Shown here in pieces: positions 45,601-53,943 of a stretch of 64,000 nt of DNA. Under the pieces are notes generated by a model that worked only from the letters and a program-made list of their open reading frames with translations, was not told the DNA's origin and did not search any database. The position numbers were made by a program, and so were the translations under genes. The DNA comes from Lonicera japonica (Eukaryota > Streptophyta > Magnoliopsida > Dipsacales > Caprifoliaceae). The DNA lies in NCBI GenBank assembly GCA_021464415.1, contig CM038464.1, forward strand, positions 58,641,328 through 58,705,327, read 5' to 3'. Within the stretch, counting starts at the first letter, position 1. Each line of letters opens with the position of its first letter.

Positions 45601-48600
45601 AGTTATTAGTTATTTATTTATTATTTTGTGTTTGTTTCCTTTTATTTTGTGTTCGTTTCCTTATTGGATTAGTTTTCCTTTTCCTTATTAGACTAGGTTT
45701 TTCTTTTATCTTATTCAGCTCTATAAATAGAGCCTATTTCTTATGTAATGATTCATTCATTAATATAGTATATTTTCTCTCTTCTCTAAATCTAACAGGG
45801 AAACCCTAATATATATACATATATATATATATGTATCTATTTTCATCTTTGGAACGTAATTTTTGTAGTAAAATAAAAATATAAATCCAAAAATAAAAAA
45901 AGGCAATTTTTCCCTTTGCTTTTTACTAATTCCACCCTTCTTCTAGACCATTTTTTTATTATTTTTAAAAAAATACCATTATCACATTTTAAAACATTTG
46001 AAAAATTAAATTGATAGCCGGACAAAATGAAAATTGTCGGCTTAAGACTGTAAGATACAACCCAAAAAAGAAAAAGTAAATAAAAATTGATTTTGCGTAA
46101 AGTGTTTTTGATAATTGATTTATGAGAAATTATATATATATATATATATATATACCTGAAAATGATTGCCATAATAAAAGTTGTAGCTGGAATGAGATTA
46201 GATATTGCAGTTGAGAAAGTTGCAGATGTTAGAACCAAGCTCTCTGCAAATAAATTGTTGCCCATTGCTCCTCTGAAAATTATACGTTTTTAATTCAAGC
46301 TGGTGTTATTAATAATCATTAACATGCATGAAAAATAATAAAAATAATTACAAAAAATGAATTTTCACAAAAATCAATTGCTTTTACTACAATTTTCTAT
46401 CTTTGACTTTTGATTAATAAAAATCATAGCTGGTGTTATTAATTAATAATCATTAATATGAAAAATAATAACAATACAATAGAAACATCTAGCATAGTTA
46501 TATAACAATTATAATTATCACAATAGTTATATAATAATTCTTCCTTAATTAAAAGCTAGTCTAACTTTGACTTTTGTATTTTTTATAACTAATATAAAAC
46601 TTTCGATTATGAGATTTTGTACATTAATTATCTGCTACAAAAGAAATGTTCGAATCCCATAATTTGACATGTCTTTAAAAAAGAAGTGAGATTCTTAATT
46701 TAAGATGAAGAGAGTACTATCTAGTTAGAACTTCTTTGTATTTGATAATTTAATTTCAACTTAATTAAGAGAATTTTCAAAACTGTAAAGTTCCGTTTGA
46801 TAACAAAATGAAAAATAATAACAAAACCAAGTGATTTATTTGAAAAGTTGGAAAATAAGTTGAGTGATGTGGTGAGATACTTTCCATCCCATACTACTTA
46901 TTTTTATGTGTAGAGGTTCTCCATCCTTTTCTTCTTTTTTTTCCACCGGTCAACTTTTTTCTAAATTTTCACAAAAATCAATTACTTTTCTTACAATTTT
47001 CTATCTTATAATTAAACCGGACCTTATACGTTTTAATTTATTACTGCAAGAGGTTTCATTTCTTACCCAAAAAGCCCACTGAGAAACCCTAGGAAGGCAA
47101 TCTTCCATGTCAATTTGGGTCTACTGTTCCTGGAAATTAAATTAAGAAAGGTTGGAGGAAAAAAAAAAGTTAAGTAGTAAATATGGTCTTCTTTAAGTAG
47201 ATATTTACTTACACACAAAAATAAACATGTACAAACAGATATAATTAATAGCTTCTCTCTTTTTGTTTTTGTGAAAAAAATAGCCTCTGTTTTTGGAAAA
47301 AAAAATAAAACAGTAAGTTATTTGAGTGCCAGTGCCAGTGCCATCATATCATTAATTACAAAGACAACCACCTAAAAGTGGGCACTTGATTCTTACATTT
47401 TGAAGTGAATTTGAACATATTATTGTAGTTTATGGGTGAAGGAATAAAATAAAAATTAGGTTAATTTTTATGAGAAATTTAAAATTAATATGAGTAATTT
47501 TGTGTCATATTTTACTACTTTTTTCAATTTTTCATGGAATCTAATCTTTAGATAGTTGTAAGAAAATAATTTTATTAAAAATGAGAAAAAGATGAAACAA
47601 AAAATTTCACCAAACCACTCACTTAAATTTTCAACTTATTACAAAAATCAGTTATTTTTTCACTTTGCAAAAGTTCTCTTTAAAACTTCAAATTTCAAAA
47701 TTAGCATTAGAAAAATCAAAAGAATGAGATGTTGATCGAGTTGGATATCGGCTCCCACTATCAAGATTTAACCAAGGGGTAAAAGGAAGTGAACTAGATT
47801 AGGTTAATTTTTCATTTCTAATTAATAGAGCTAGAGTTATTTATATTTTACACTCATAAAATTTGACCATATTTTACTTTGAGTCATGAAGTTTCATTTA
47901 GCCAATTTCATCAATAAAATTTTAACATATTGTCAATTTAACCCAAAATCTTATATACCGCTTATTTTTTGGACATAAAGTGCAATATCCAACTAACGTA
48001 TACGTCCCGGAGATCAAAGTAACACAAACAACAAGTTGGATTTTGGACAAAAGGAACAACATATCACATTCTACGAATGGGATCGGCAAAAATTAATCTC
48101 CACGGAGCAAAGTAAAAATTCGTCAAACTTCATGGGGTAAAGTATAGGCAAATCATGTAATATTTTATATGGCCGAGTTGCATGGACTACATTAGCCTGC
48201 TCTATCACACTCAGTTCTACCTTCAAGTAAGAGTTCAGAAGTTCCACTCCTAACCTTTTCTCTCTTCCCATGAATCTGATTGACTTCTGTTTAGTGATCG
48301 AAAGTTATTTGTGTCAAACAAACTAATTAAAATAAAACGCCAAGAATACTTATCAAAATATCTGATAAAATCATAATTATTAATTTTTTGACAGGTGTGA
48401 AAAGAAATATATAATAAGATCATGATAATATTCATAAAAGAATTAATTGAAGAAAATTAGAATTAATTTACCTTTCGAGGATAAAAGCAAGTAGAGCCAT
48501 GAAAGCCGTAGCAAAGAACAAGCGATAGGTGACAATAACTCTCACACTCATACCATCAGCCGTTGCAAGTTTATAAAACACATTAACACCACCAGATCCA

Positions 48601-48647
48601 ACTTGACTTACCACCATCAATATTATTGCCTTTATATCAAAACCCAT
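33657..48647 (-). CDS. WAT1-related (nodulin MtN21/EamA) transporter, At1g25270/At1g68170 type
   Basis: Seven exons on the - strand (48472-48647, 47067-47129, 46156-46272, 39016-39268, 37385-37540, 35875-36026, 33657-33891) join in frame to 383 aa. The start MGFDIKAIILMVVSQVGSGG is chosen because no other in-frame ATG precedes it in exon 1. Two EamA repeats are expected at about residues 8-138 and 185-315, with a His-rich central loop (LLHHQHHD). AESLVLTSATF and GGLYAVLWGKRKE are family motifs, and the tail is Pro/Asn-rich. The family comprises membrane exporters of auxin or amino acids; substrate unknown here. Intron 3 is 6.9 kb because it contains an antisense Copia element. The acceptor of exon 5 has a weak pyrimidine tract but gives the expected SKTYPS alignment. 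Confidence 0.92.
34280..34667. mobile_element. 388-bp MITE in intron 6 of the 33657-48647 gene
   Basis: The ends GGGCGGTGTTATTTACGCCC and, inverted, GGGTGGTGTTATTTACACCC form inverted repeats extending about 35 bp. TTAAAAAA flanks both ends (34272-34279 and 34668-34675), an 8-bp target duplication. The interior is non-coding, with two direct blocks around AGAGGTGAGTGCA. Confidence 0.82.
36248..36345. repeat. 49-bp tandem duplication in intron 5
   Basis: Two head-to-tail units (36248-36296 and 36297-36345) start ACCAAAGAGACACAAAATG and end CTATTTATA. They differ at one base (GCATAAA versus GCGTAAA), so the duplication is recent. Confidence 0.95.
36521..36708 (-). mobile_element. tRNA-derived SINE (Au-like), 188 bp
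   Basis: A perfect 17-bp target duplication, TTAAAGAAGGTCCATAT, flanks the insertion (36504-36520 and 36709-36725). On the + strand it opens with ten T, the tail of a reversed element. On the - strand CTTGGCCCAGTGGTATAAGG fits a Pol III box A and GGTCGAACCCC a box B, the arrangement of tRNA-derived plant SINEs. It lies in intron 5 of the WAT1-related gene, in the same sense as the gene. Confidence 0.9.
37795..38725. repeat. Two diverged direct repeats of about 245 bp in intron 4
   Basis: Segments 37795-38040 and 38465-38725 share CAATGTATCTTG, TTTTACA, ACACTTTAA and GGTTGATGAGA/GATTGATGAGA blocks in the same order, both with a long T run in the middle. They are a diverged direct pair separated by about 420 bp. 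No terminal repeats were defined. Confidence 0.6.
40554..40755 (+). repeat. 5' LTR of the Copia element (202 bp)
   Basis: TG...CA bounded, with a TATAAATA box at 40681-40688 (in AGCTCTATAAATAGAGCC) for transcription of the element. Confidence 0.95.
40756..40767 (+). other. Primer binding site, initiator-Met tRNA
   Basis: TGGTATCAGAGC directly abuts the 5' LTR and matches the complement of the plant initiator methionine tRNA 3' end used by most plant Copia elements. Confidence 0.95.
40768..41514 (+). other. Untranslated leader of the Copia element with repeats
   Basis: About 750 bases separate the primer site from the ATG. From 41000 to 41160 the words GTTAACGGCGTC and its inverse GCCGTTAAC recur many times, allowing stable hairpins. 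Segments 41230-41356 and 41377-41500 are a diverged direct duplication, both containing CAACTGCAGTCTCCGT. The function is unknown; packaging or translation signals are possible. Confidence 0.75.
41515..45576 (+). CDS. Copia Gag-Pol polyprotein, 1353 aa
   Basis: A single open frame holds all Copia domains in order. Gag is N-terminal (start MKTSEIPITIKLDGNNY), with a zinc knuckle CNYCKGFGHVVKNC near residue 264. The aspartic protease has LDSGASNHM near 329. The pre-integrase segment has WHSRLGH near 460 and CVACKLAK. The integrase core has the DD35E triad at about D522, D585 and E621 (HSDVW, RSDSGGEY, NGIAERKH). The reverse transcriptase has YVDDM near 1038. RNase H has DSDWAGD near 1202 and SSAEAEYRAL. 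Integrase before reverse transcriptase defines Copia rather than gypsy. No stop or frameshift is present. The product copies its RNA and integrates the cDNA in host chromatin. Confidence 0.97.
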   Translation: MKTSEIPITIKLDGNNYNHWSILFRNFLKGKGLWNYVTGKATCPAETDEKYADWDINNNKILTWIANTVIPSISLQLGKCDTAKKAWDFLAHRYVQTNFAKKYKLEQDIRGLLQQPGQSVSDFHSSMCVIWDQLELMEPPWTTDFGLWETFREETRLVQFLMVLRDEFEPIRASILHRKPIPSVESALTELITEETRKGITPNISSVFVAPPASNTSYAASPRPQNQNYRPPHNTFSPRPHQTSYRPPHNTQTAPPRDYSQVQCNYCKGFGHVVKNCPSPTSRYMRGLQNSTGSSAAVLAPPSPQTGNNHTIASAFSVSSGTSSSPWFLDSGASNHMTFDPTHFDSFSLIHSSPKIHIADGSVITASHIGSIKNTPNLSIPDVFFVPQLSMQLLSVGQLCDLGLIIIFHSLGFTVQDCSTGKQVGTGHRVGRLYVTDTLHIPPTTNTSLTASTSHPSSFWHSRLGHVSFSRLKYMINQGLLGPVTLDKDFPCVACKLAKQPTLPFNNSTTVSSSPFDLVHSDVWGKAPITSMGGALYYVIFVDDYSRYSWTYLLHSRSDFLKIYIEFATMIKTQFSKTIKLFRSDSGGEYLSKPFLDFLKSQGTLPQLSCPDTPQQNGIAERKHRHLVETARTLLVSSSVPSTFWGEAIHTSIFIINRIPSLVTNGVSPFERLYETRPDYSELRVFGSTCFVLLPKRERTKLTPKTSMCVFLGYEIQQKGYRCYDPIAKRLRISRHVTFWENTPYYTLAQNPTLSTEPTLPVDPFPESSPIEASHLSPTPVSVPDPVPANHIPLVSDSSTADNSMSCPDSACTDSDPPLRPIRDRRPPAKLSDYHCFLSALLSLHEPSSYREASTDPLWQQAMADELAALKQTNTWDLVPLPAGKSVVGSKWVYKIKTNADGSVDRYKARLVAKGFTQEYGIDYEETFAHVARMTTVRTLISVASIRKWAIHQMDVKNAFLHGDLSEKVYMQPPNGLPHSPGQVCKLRRALYGLKQAPRAWFEKFSTAVIHHGFSQSAHDSAMFTCSSPQGIVVLLIYVDDMIITGDDFDGICKLKTYLCSCFEMKDLGILRYFLGIEVDRLSTGYFLSQVKYASDIVQRASLTDNKIADTPLELNVKLCASDGTLLPNPTLYRQLVGSLNYLTITRPDISYAVHIVSQFMSAPRSVHFAAVLRIIRYLKGTLFQGLHFSSTSSLELQGYSDSDWAGDITDRRSTTGFCVFLGDSLIAWKSKKQTVIARSSAEAEYRALAHATSEIVWLRWLLKDMGIDVPTPTPLFYDSQSAIQIAHNDVFHERTKHTEVDCHFVRHHYTHGTIRLPFVSSEYQLADLFTKTHVTARFHFLVSKLRMLFKPS
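45581..45594 (+). other. Polypurine tract of the Copia element
   Basis: GAGGGGGGGGGGGG abuts the 3' LTR and primes second-strand synthesis in this class. It overlaps the region just after the stop codon. Confidence 0.9.
45595..45797 (+). repeat. 3' LTR of the Copia element (203 bp)
   Basis: Nearly identical to 40554-40755; the extra base is one T in a T/C tract. It is followed directly by GGGA, the presumed target duplication. Confidence 0.95.
46786..47025. mobile_element. Fold-back MITE in intron 2 of the 33657-48647 gene
   Basis: The left arm AAAGTTCCGTTTGATAACAA and the right arm, inverted, AAGGTCCGGTTTAATTATAA are imperfect inverted repeats. Both are followed by similar AAAATAATTGATTT-type and AAAATAAGTTGA-type stretches. 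It ends about 40 bp from the donor site of exon 2. Related sequence appears near 39660-39780 and 7990-8060. Confidence 0.5.
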
Positions 48648-48660
48648 ATTCTTATTTAAC

Positions 48661-48664
<4 letters not shown>

Positions 48665-48699
<35 letters not shown>

Positions 48700-48707
48700 C
48701 TCTCTCT
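48665..48707 (-). repeat. (GA)n tract in the 5' leader of the 33657-48647 gene
   Basis: About 20 CT units on the + strand are a GA tract on the sense strand, 18 bp upstream of the ATG. GA tracts in plant 5' leaders can bind BBR/BPC (GAGA-type) factors; whether this one does is unknown. Confidence 0.85.
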
Positions 48708-48755
48708 AGGAGAGAGAAATATTGTTCATTCATTTTTGTATGTTAATGTACAATA

Positions 48756-48766
48756 TGTATATATAG
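48756..48766 (-). promoter_or_regulatory. Probable TATA box of the 33657-48647 gene
   Basis: CTATATATACA on the - strand lies about 110 bp upstream of the ATG at 48647. It would place transcription start near 48730 and include the GA tract in the leader. Confidence 0.5.
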
Positions 48767-49695
48767 AGTACTGGTGTAGACTCTAGCTACATGTAGGGGA
48801 AATAAACCTAAAGAGACTTTTAGGATTCGTTCTTTGAAATAAGAGCTTTAAGGATATGATTCACGTTTGTAAAATTTAAAGGATGATGTCTCTGGAGATA
48901 GATATTGCCTCGCGTACTGAATCTGTGTCTCACATTATCTTGTCTCACGGTATCTACTTCATAGTATCTACTTTACACAACGAAATCTGTTTCGGATTAC
49001 ACAAATGGTATCAACCTCAAATTAATTGAATTTATCTCAGGTTACACAAACGATATTTATATTCAAGGATCACAAGCTTTGAATTTTAAGAACATGGACC
49101 ACTCTTAAAATAGGTTCAAACTCGAAAACCGGGTTCTAATTTTCTCAAAATATAATGGGTAAGTGATGGTTATTATAACAACTTAATCCATATACTAATT
49201 TTGGATAATTAATCAATGTGAACGATATATATGGAAGCGTTCCACATGACCACTTGTCCTAGCTACACTGTACAAGCAACTAGGGTTTTTTTACACGCAA
49301 TGCGCGTGAGAAAGAAAAACAATTAAAAAACTAATATGTAGTGAAGTGATTGAGAGTCAAAATATTTCGACTTTTAGCAGGAGTGTGAATCTTGTTACTT
49401 ACGTACACTATATTAAATTATTTTTTTAACGAAATAAAATGATGGAAAAATAAGAGAATCGAAAACCTGACGAGGCTTCATAACCACCAAAATGCCTTCC
49501 AGTCTTATATAATAATAGATACAGATGAGTAATTGTGTCACATTTGATGTATGCATGTAATAAAACAGATAATTCAGTGCTGATAATTACTAAATAATCT
49601 AAGTAAATGTTGTTTAATTAGACATTTTAAATGTATACAATCCAGTACTCGATCTTGCTCTAACAATTTAATCTACTAGGACCAAAATCCGAATA

Positions 49696-49846
49696 ATTGA
49701 ACAAGTGGGTTAGAGTAGTTGGGGAGGTACTCACTCAAACTTAGGAGAGATCCCAAATTCGAGTCTCACGAAGAGTAGTTTAAGTTGGATAAATTTCTCT
49801 ATTTATAGTCAAAAGGGAGAAATTTAAACCTCCCTTCTCATAAAAA
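49696..49846 (+). mobile_element. tRNA-derived SINE, about 150 bp
   Basis: AAAATCCGAATA (49684-49695) and AAAATTCGAATA (49847-49858) form a 12-bp target duplication with one mismatch. The body has a box-A-like TAGTTGGGGAGGTACTCAC and a box-B-like AATTCGAGTCTC and ends in an A run. It resembles the SINE at 15209-15341. It lies about 1 kb upstream of the WAT1-related gene. Confidence 0.75.
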
Positions 49847-50330
49847 AAAATTCGAATACCTTGCATTGAAGGGTCTTATTTTAAATTTTCTAAATTAAAT
49901 AAAGACATTTTAGACATTACAATTGATAATTGAACTACCAAAAACTTTAATTTGTTCACTCTCATAGACTACAAATATAGATAAATATACACATGTAAAT
50001 ACTTATTTAAAATGCATACGTAGACTTTGATTTGGGGCGGTTCAAATTAAGCTTTGGTGGAGATCGAATAATATCCGATCTGAAAAGAACTTTTTTTCTC
50101 TTTTCATATGTACCTTAGATGTTCTTTTCAAGATCTCATCACCATCAAATAATTAAGCCATTAGAAAAAAACATTTCCACATGAAACAGAACTAGCTAAT
50201 TTATTTCCAAATAAAAAGTCTCACGTTGATTTTACAATGTTTTAACAAACAAAAAAAAATTCTGAATACAAACATAATTTGGTAAGATCCGGTAAATTGA
50301 TTATATTCTTAAAAAGATAGAACTTATTAG

Positions 50331-51024
50331 GGGCAATTAAAAAAAAGGGCTTATTAGAGAACGATTTTCACACTAAGGCCAAGGAATAATTTTTTTTAAA
50401 ATAAAGGCCCTATTTTTTATTTTATTGATAATATGACATGTGTCTTTTTTTTTCATTATAAAATGACATCCCAACCCTTAAAATAAACTAAAAAAATATC
50501 AATATGCATTAAAATATGGACTGCAATATGAACTTTGCAGTCTATATTTCACTGCAATATTAACTTTGCACTCCATATTTCACTGCAATATGAACTTTGC
50601 AGTACATATTTCACTGCAATGTGAACTTTGCAGTCGATATTTTTAGTGCAAAGTTCATATTGCAGTCTATATTTTACTGCAATGTGAACTTTGCAGTCCA
50701 TATTTTTAGTGCAAAGTTCATATTGCAGTTCATATTTCACTGCAATATGAACTTTGCAGTTAATATTTCACTGCAATATGAACTTTGCAGTCCATATTTT
50801 TTGTGCAAATTTCATAAAAAGGGGTAATTTAGGTAATACATAACATGTTTTTATTAATTAAATGATATTTAAATTTATTCAAATGCATTCATTTAAAATA
50901 TAAAACAAAATAGGCCTCTTACACTAATTACCAATTAAAAATAGGCCCTTCATTCAAAAAAATATTATTCATTGGATTTTTGGTAAAAATCAATGTATAA
51001 TAAGCCCTTCTACCTAATTTCTAG
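50331..51024 (-). repeat. Dispersed repeat, copy 2 (uninterrupted, inverted)
   Basis: This is the inverted relative of 15811-18006 and has no solo LTR, so it preserves the empty insertion site (TGACATCCCAACCC on the + strand near 50463-50476). Between about 50510 and 50805 it holds units of about 30 bp that alternate in orientation, built on CTGCAATATGAACTTTGCAG and AGTGCAAAGTTCATATTGCA. Adjacent opposite units can pair as hairpins. It encodes no recognisable protein. Confidence 0.8.
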
Positions 51025-51133
51025 AACTTTATTATTAATTTGGTGATATCCAAAAAATATAGTGGACTCTTAATTAATTTGAGCCCTAGAAAGTAACACT
51101 TAAAATAAGGGCATTTTTTAGTTACTGTCTTAA

Positions 51134-51670
51134 TCATACCTAGATCTGACAAAATCACACGTTGCACGATAATATGAAACGAATTGACACAAAGTTATAA
51201 GTTAATTGGTGATTGGTGAACGCTTAATGAATTATGGTGGTTATCGAATTCATCCATTTAACATGAAACAATAACGAGTCAAGTAGGAGTTCATCCTTAA
51301 CAAATTCAGGTGACCCGTTAGATTTTTATTGAGATTTTATACAAATCTTGTTAAGGTTTGTACCTATTTTAAGATTTATGAATATATATATATATATCCG
51401 TACTCATGAAGTAATTTTAGTTTTTTATCTTTTTTCTAGTGAAAACTTTTCTAGAATTTTTCTATAAAAAATATTAACTTAAAGGGTAGTATCGTGTCGT
51501 GCGTGTCACCCGATAACAAACTGAGTCATATACGAATTTGAAGAACATTACCTGGTAGCTTATCAAATCATGTTCAAATGTCTAGAAAAATGACCTGCAT
51601 TCGTTATTCATTAAGACACAACCCGAAACCGACCCGAACCAACCCATTGACAAGTCCTAATACCCCTAAT
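51134..51670. mobile_element. Possible decayed MITE ending in CCCATTGACAAGTCC-type sequence
   Basis: The right part has GACCCGAACCAACCCATTGA and CCTAATACCCCTAA, a composition common at the ends of plant hAT-like MITEs. The left part holds related TGTCACCC and GACCCG words. No clean inverted repeats or duplication were found. Confidence 0.3.
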
Positions 51671-53787
51671 TTGAGCTAACCCGCACTTTACTAATCACTT
51701 GTGTTACCCTCGTGGTTTGATAGAGTTAAGCTTCCTTTTAAAAAAAATACAATCTGACTCTTTTACCCTTTATCTTTAACCTTTAAAAGGTTGTTCTTAA
51801 CCCTAATCCTAATTTTATTTACTCTCTCTAAATAAAAAAAATTAATAAATTTCTATCTAAATATAAAATACCCAGCTGTGTTATATTTTTAATGGAGTTA
51901 GACTCCCCATCAAACCATGGGAGAGTAACACAAAAAATTAATAATGTGGAGTTATCTCAAATTATGTATTATTTGGGGGGTAACTTGATCAAAAAGGCCC
52001 AAAAAGTAACCAAAATTTTGAAAAAGTTTCTCATGACAACGTACATATATCACTAATAAATGTCCATGACTACAAACTACGGTTCTTGCCTACGTTTAAG
52101 TCCACCCCATATGTGAAGTTAGATGTGACTATAAGTTCCGTTATAAATAATGGTGGGGCTAAAAATTTATTTAAAATACACAAAAATATATTTAAAACTA
52201 TAAATTTTAATGCAAATATAATAACATTAATTGTAATACTTCATACATGCAACTTCAAAGTCTCAAATACCCAATGTGAAGTTTTCGTAATTAATTGCAT
52301 TAATATTACGCAATTAATTAAGAAATATACTTAATATTAAAAAGTAAATCTAATTGTTGGGAAAAATGGATATGAAAACATTTTTTCGAGCCATTTTGAG
52401 AGTAATGTTGAATAGGATCTCATACTCAGTTGCGAAAGGTTATTATATATTCATGTTCTCCATGAGTAAATCAAAATTATATATTTGCCTACTCAAAACA
52501 AATATAGGGTAAATGAAAAATTGTTACCCAAAGTGGGTTACTTGAAATAGAAATGGAATAGAAGAATGGGAAAACGGAAGCACTACATGGAAAATTTGTT
52601 GAAAAATTAATGGGTTTGTAAGGGATCAACTCTCATAAGCTTGTTAATCAATCAAGAAAAATAAGGCGCTCACTTGTCCGCAGGGGGTGTAAATCACGGA
52701 TCAACGAACCATGCAACTCATGTGCGCCTACACCTGCAGACACTAATGTCAACCCGAAAAAGCCCGGCCACTCGGAGCTTTGTTTTGCACCCGGATACAT
52801 TTTTGGATTGATTTGATCCTCTTCCATCATACACACTTAGTTACCCTGAAGTTTCAAGTTCTACGCATAGGTCTCTATATTTTTTTCAAAAAATATCCCA
52901 TATGTAGTAATTTAAAAAAACGTATCTAAGGAGGGGAGATTGCCCCCCCCTCCCCCCCTCCCTGTCCCTACCTACATCTGCCCCTGATTATAAGTTAGAC
53001 TTACCAAAAGAGCAAACTTCATGGTTCACACAAAAAAATACCTAACATAACATGCATGTATAAAATCAAAAAAAATCGCGAAAAATCCCATTTTTCTAAC
53101 TATTTTTTCCTTGCAACTTTTTCTTGTCATTTATAAAAATGTAAATGTCAACAGAGATTTGTTTTCATCATCTAGAAAATTCTCTTTAAACATCATAAAA
53201 ATGTGAAACAGGAATCAATTGTAGCTAACAAAATTTCACTAGGGTACATGTATGGGTACGTTAACCAAGTGGAAAGGGACCCAGAGTTTCGCCAATTAAG
53301 AAGGGAAAATTTCTATAGGGATTTTTTTTCATCACCAAAAACCAAAGTCGCCTAATGTAATTTTGCCAACTTTCTCGTCACCAAATTTTAGCTTGTGTAG
53401 ATAAACATATATATGAAAAGCAATCCCTATATCAATGCATTTATATTTCTTGTAGTTGACCCTTCTTAATTTATCATTTCATAATATGCAAGAAAATTAA
53501 TTTGCAAATCTAGACATGATTTTAGGATACATTAAAAATGATCTAATTTTCTTTTTTAAAAACGAAACTATCCATATTTTACATTTTATTAAAAAAAAAA
53601 ATAACGTTAAAGTTGTGTCTTTATTTCCTAGCTTGGTGTGATCTTAGAAAGCAAATATATAAATTCTGTATATATACTAACGCAAAGGAAGTCAAAAAGA
53701 ACTGATAATGTAAAGAATTTTTTTTATATATATTTATATTATTAAATTTATATCACTAAAATATTAGAGTCCATTTTTTATGGAGGC
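51671..53787. other. Intergenic DNA without a recognisable gene
   Basis: AT-rich sequence. A CT/C-rich string at 52940-52985 ending CTACATCTGCCCCTG looks like an isolated hAT end, but no partner was found. No supported coding segment is visible. Confidence 0.5.
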
Positions 53788-53943
53788 AAAATTTGATGGG
53801 GGTGATGGGGTCTCTAATGATAAAACAACACGTATCCACTTTCCTCTAAATTAATTTCTTTTTCATTTTTTTCATTTGATTTAAATAAATAAAAATAGAC
53901 ACGTGTCATTTTATCATTGGGACCCCATGACCCCATCCAATTT
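53788..53943. mobile_element. Fold-back MITE, about 156 bp
   Basis: The left arm AAAATTTGATGGGGGTGATG and the right arm, inverted, AAAATTGGATGGGGTCATGG pair over about 40 bp. Both continue into matching GGGGTCTCTAATGATAAAA and GGGGTCCCAATGATAAAAT stretches. The interior is AT-rich. Confidence 0.65.

Larger units (their letters stand above)
40554..45797 (+). mobile_element. Intact Ty1/copia LTR retrotransposon, 5.24 kb
   Basis: The two LTRs (40554-40755 and 45595-45797) start TGTTAAAG and end TCTAACA. They differ by two substitutions and one single-base indel over about 202 bp. The initiator-Met primer site follows the first, and a polypurine tract precedes the second. One uninterrupted frame of 1353 codons fills the interior. 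GGGA stands on both sides as a short, possibly truncated, target duplication. The element is antisense to its host gene and lies wholly in intron 3. LTRs this similar and an open frame mean a recent insertion that could still be mobile. Confidence 0.95.

Noticed and set aside
48648..48662. Five-residue N-terminal extension of the 33657-48647 protein
   Set aside because: The extension would start at GTG rather than ATG; the ATG at 48647 gives the usual family N-terminus.
50510..50827. Open frames on both strands rich in repeated CNVNFAVHIF-like words
   Set aside because: They are translations of the 30-bp hairpin units; a similar frame appears on the opposite strand at 16008-16241 for the same reason.
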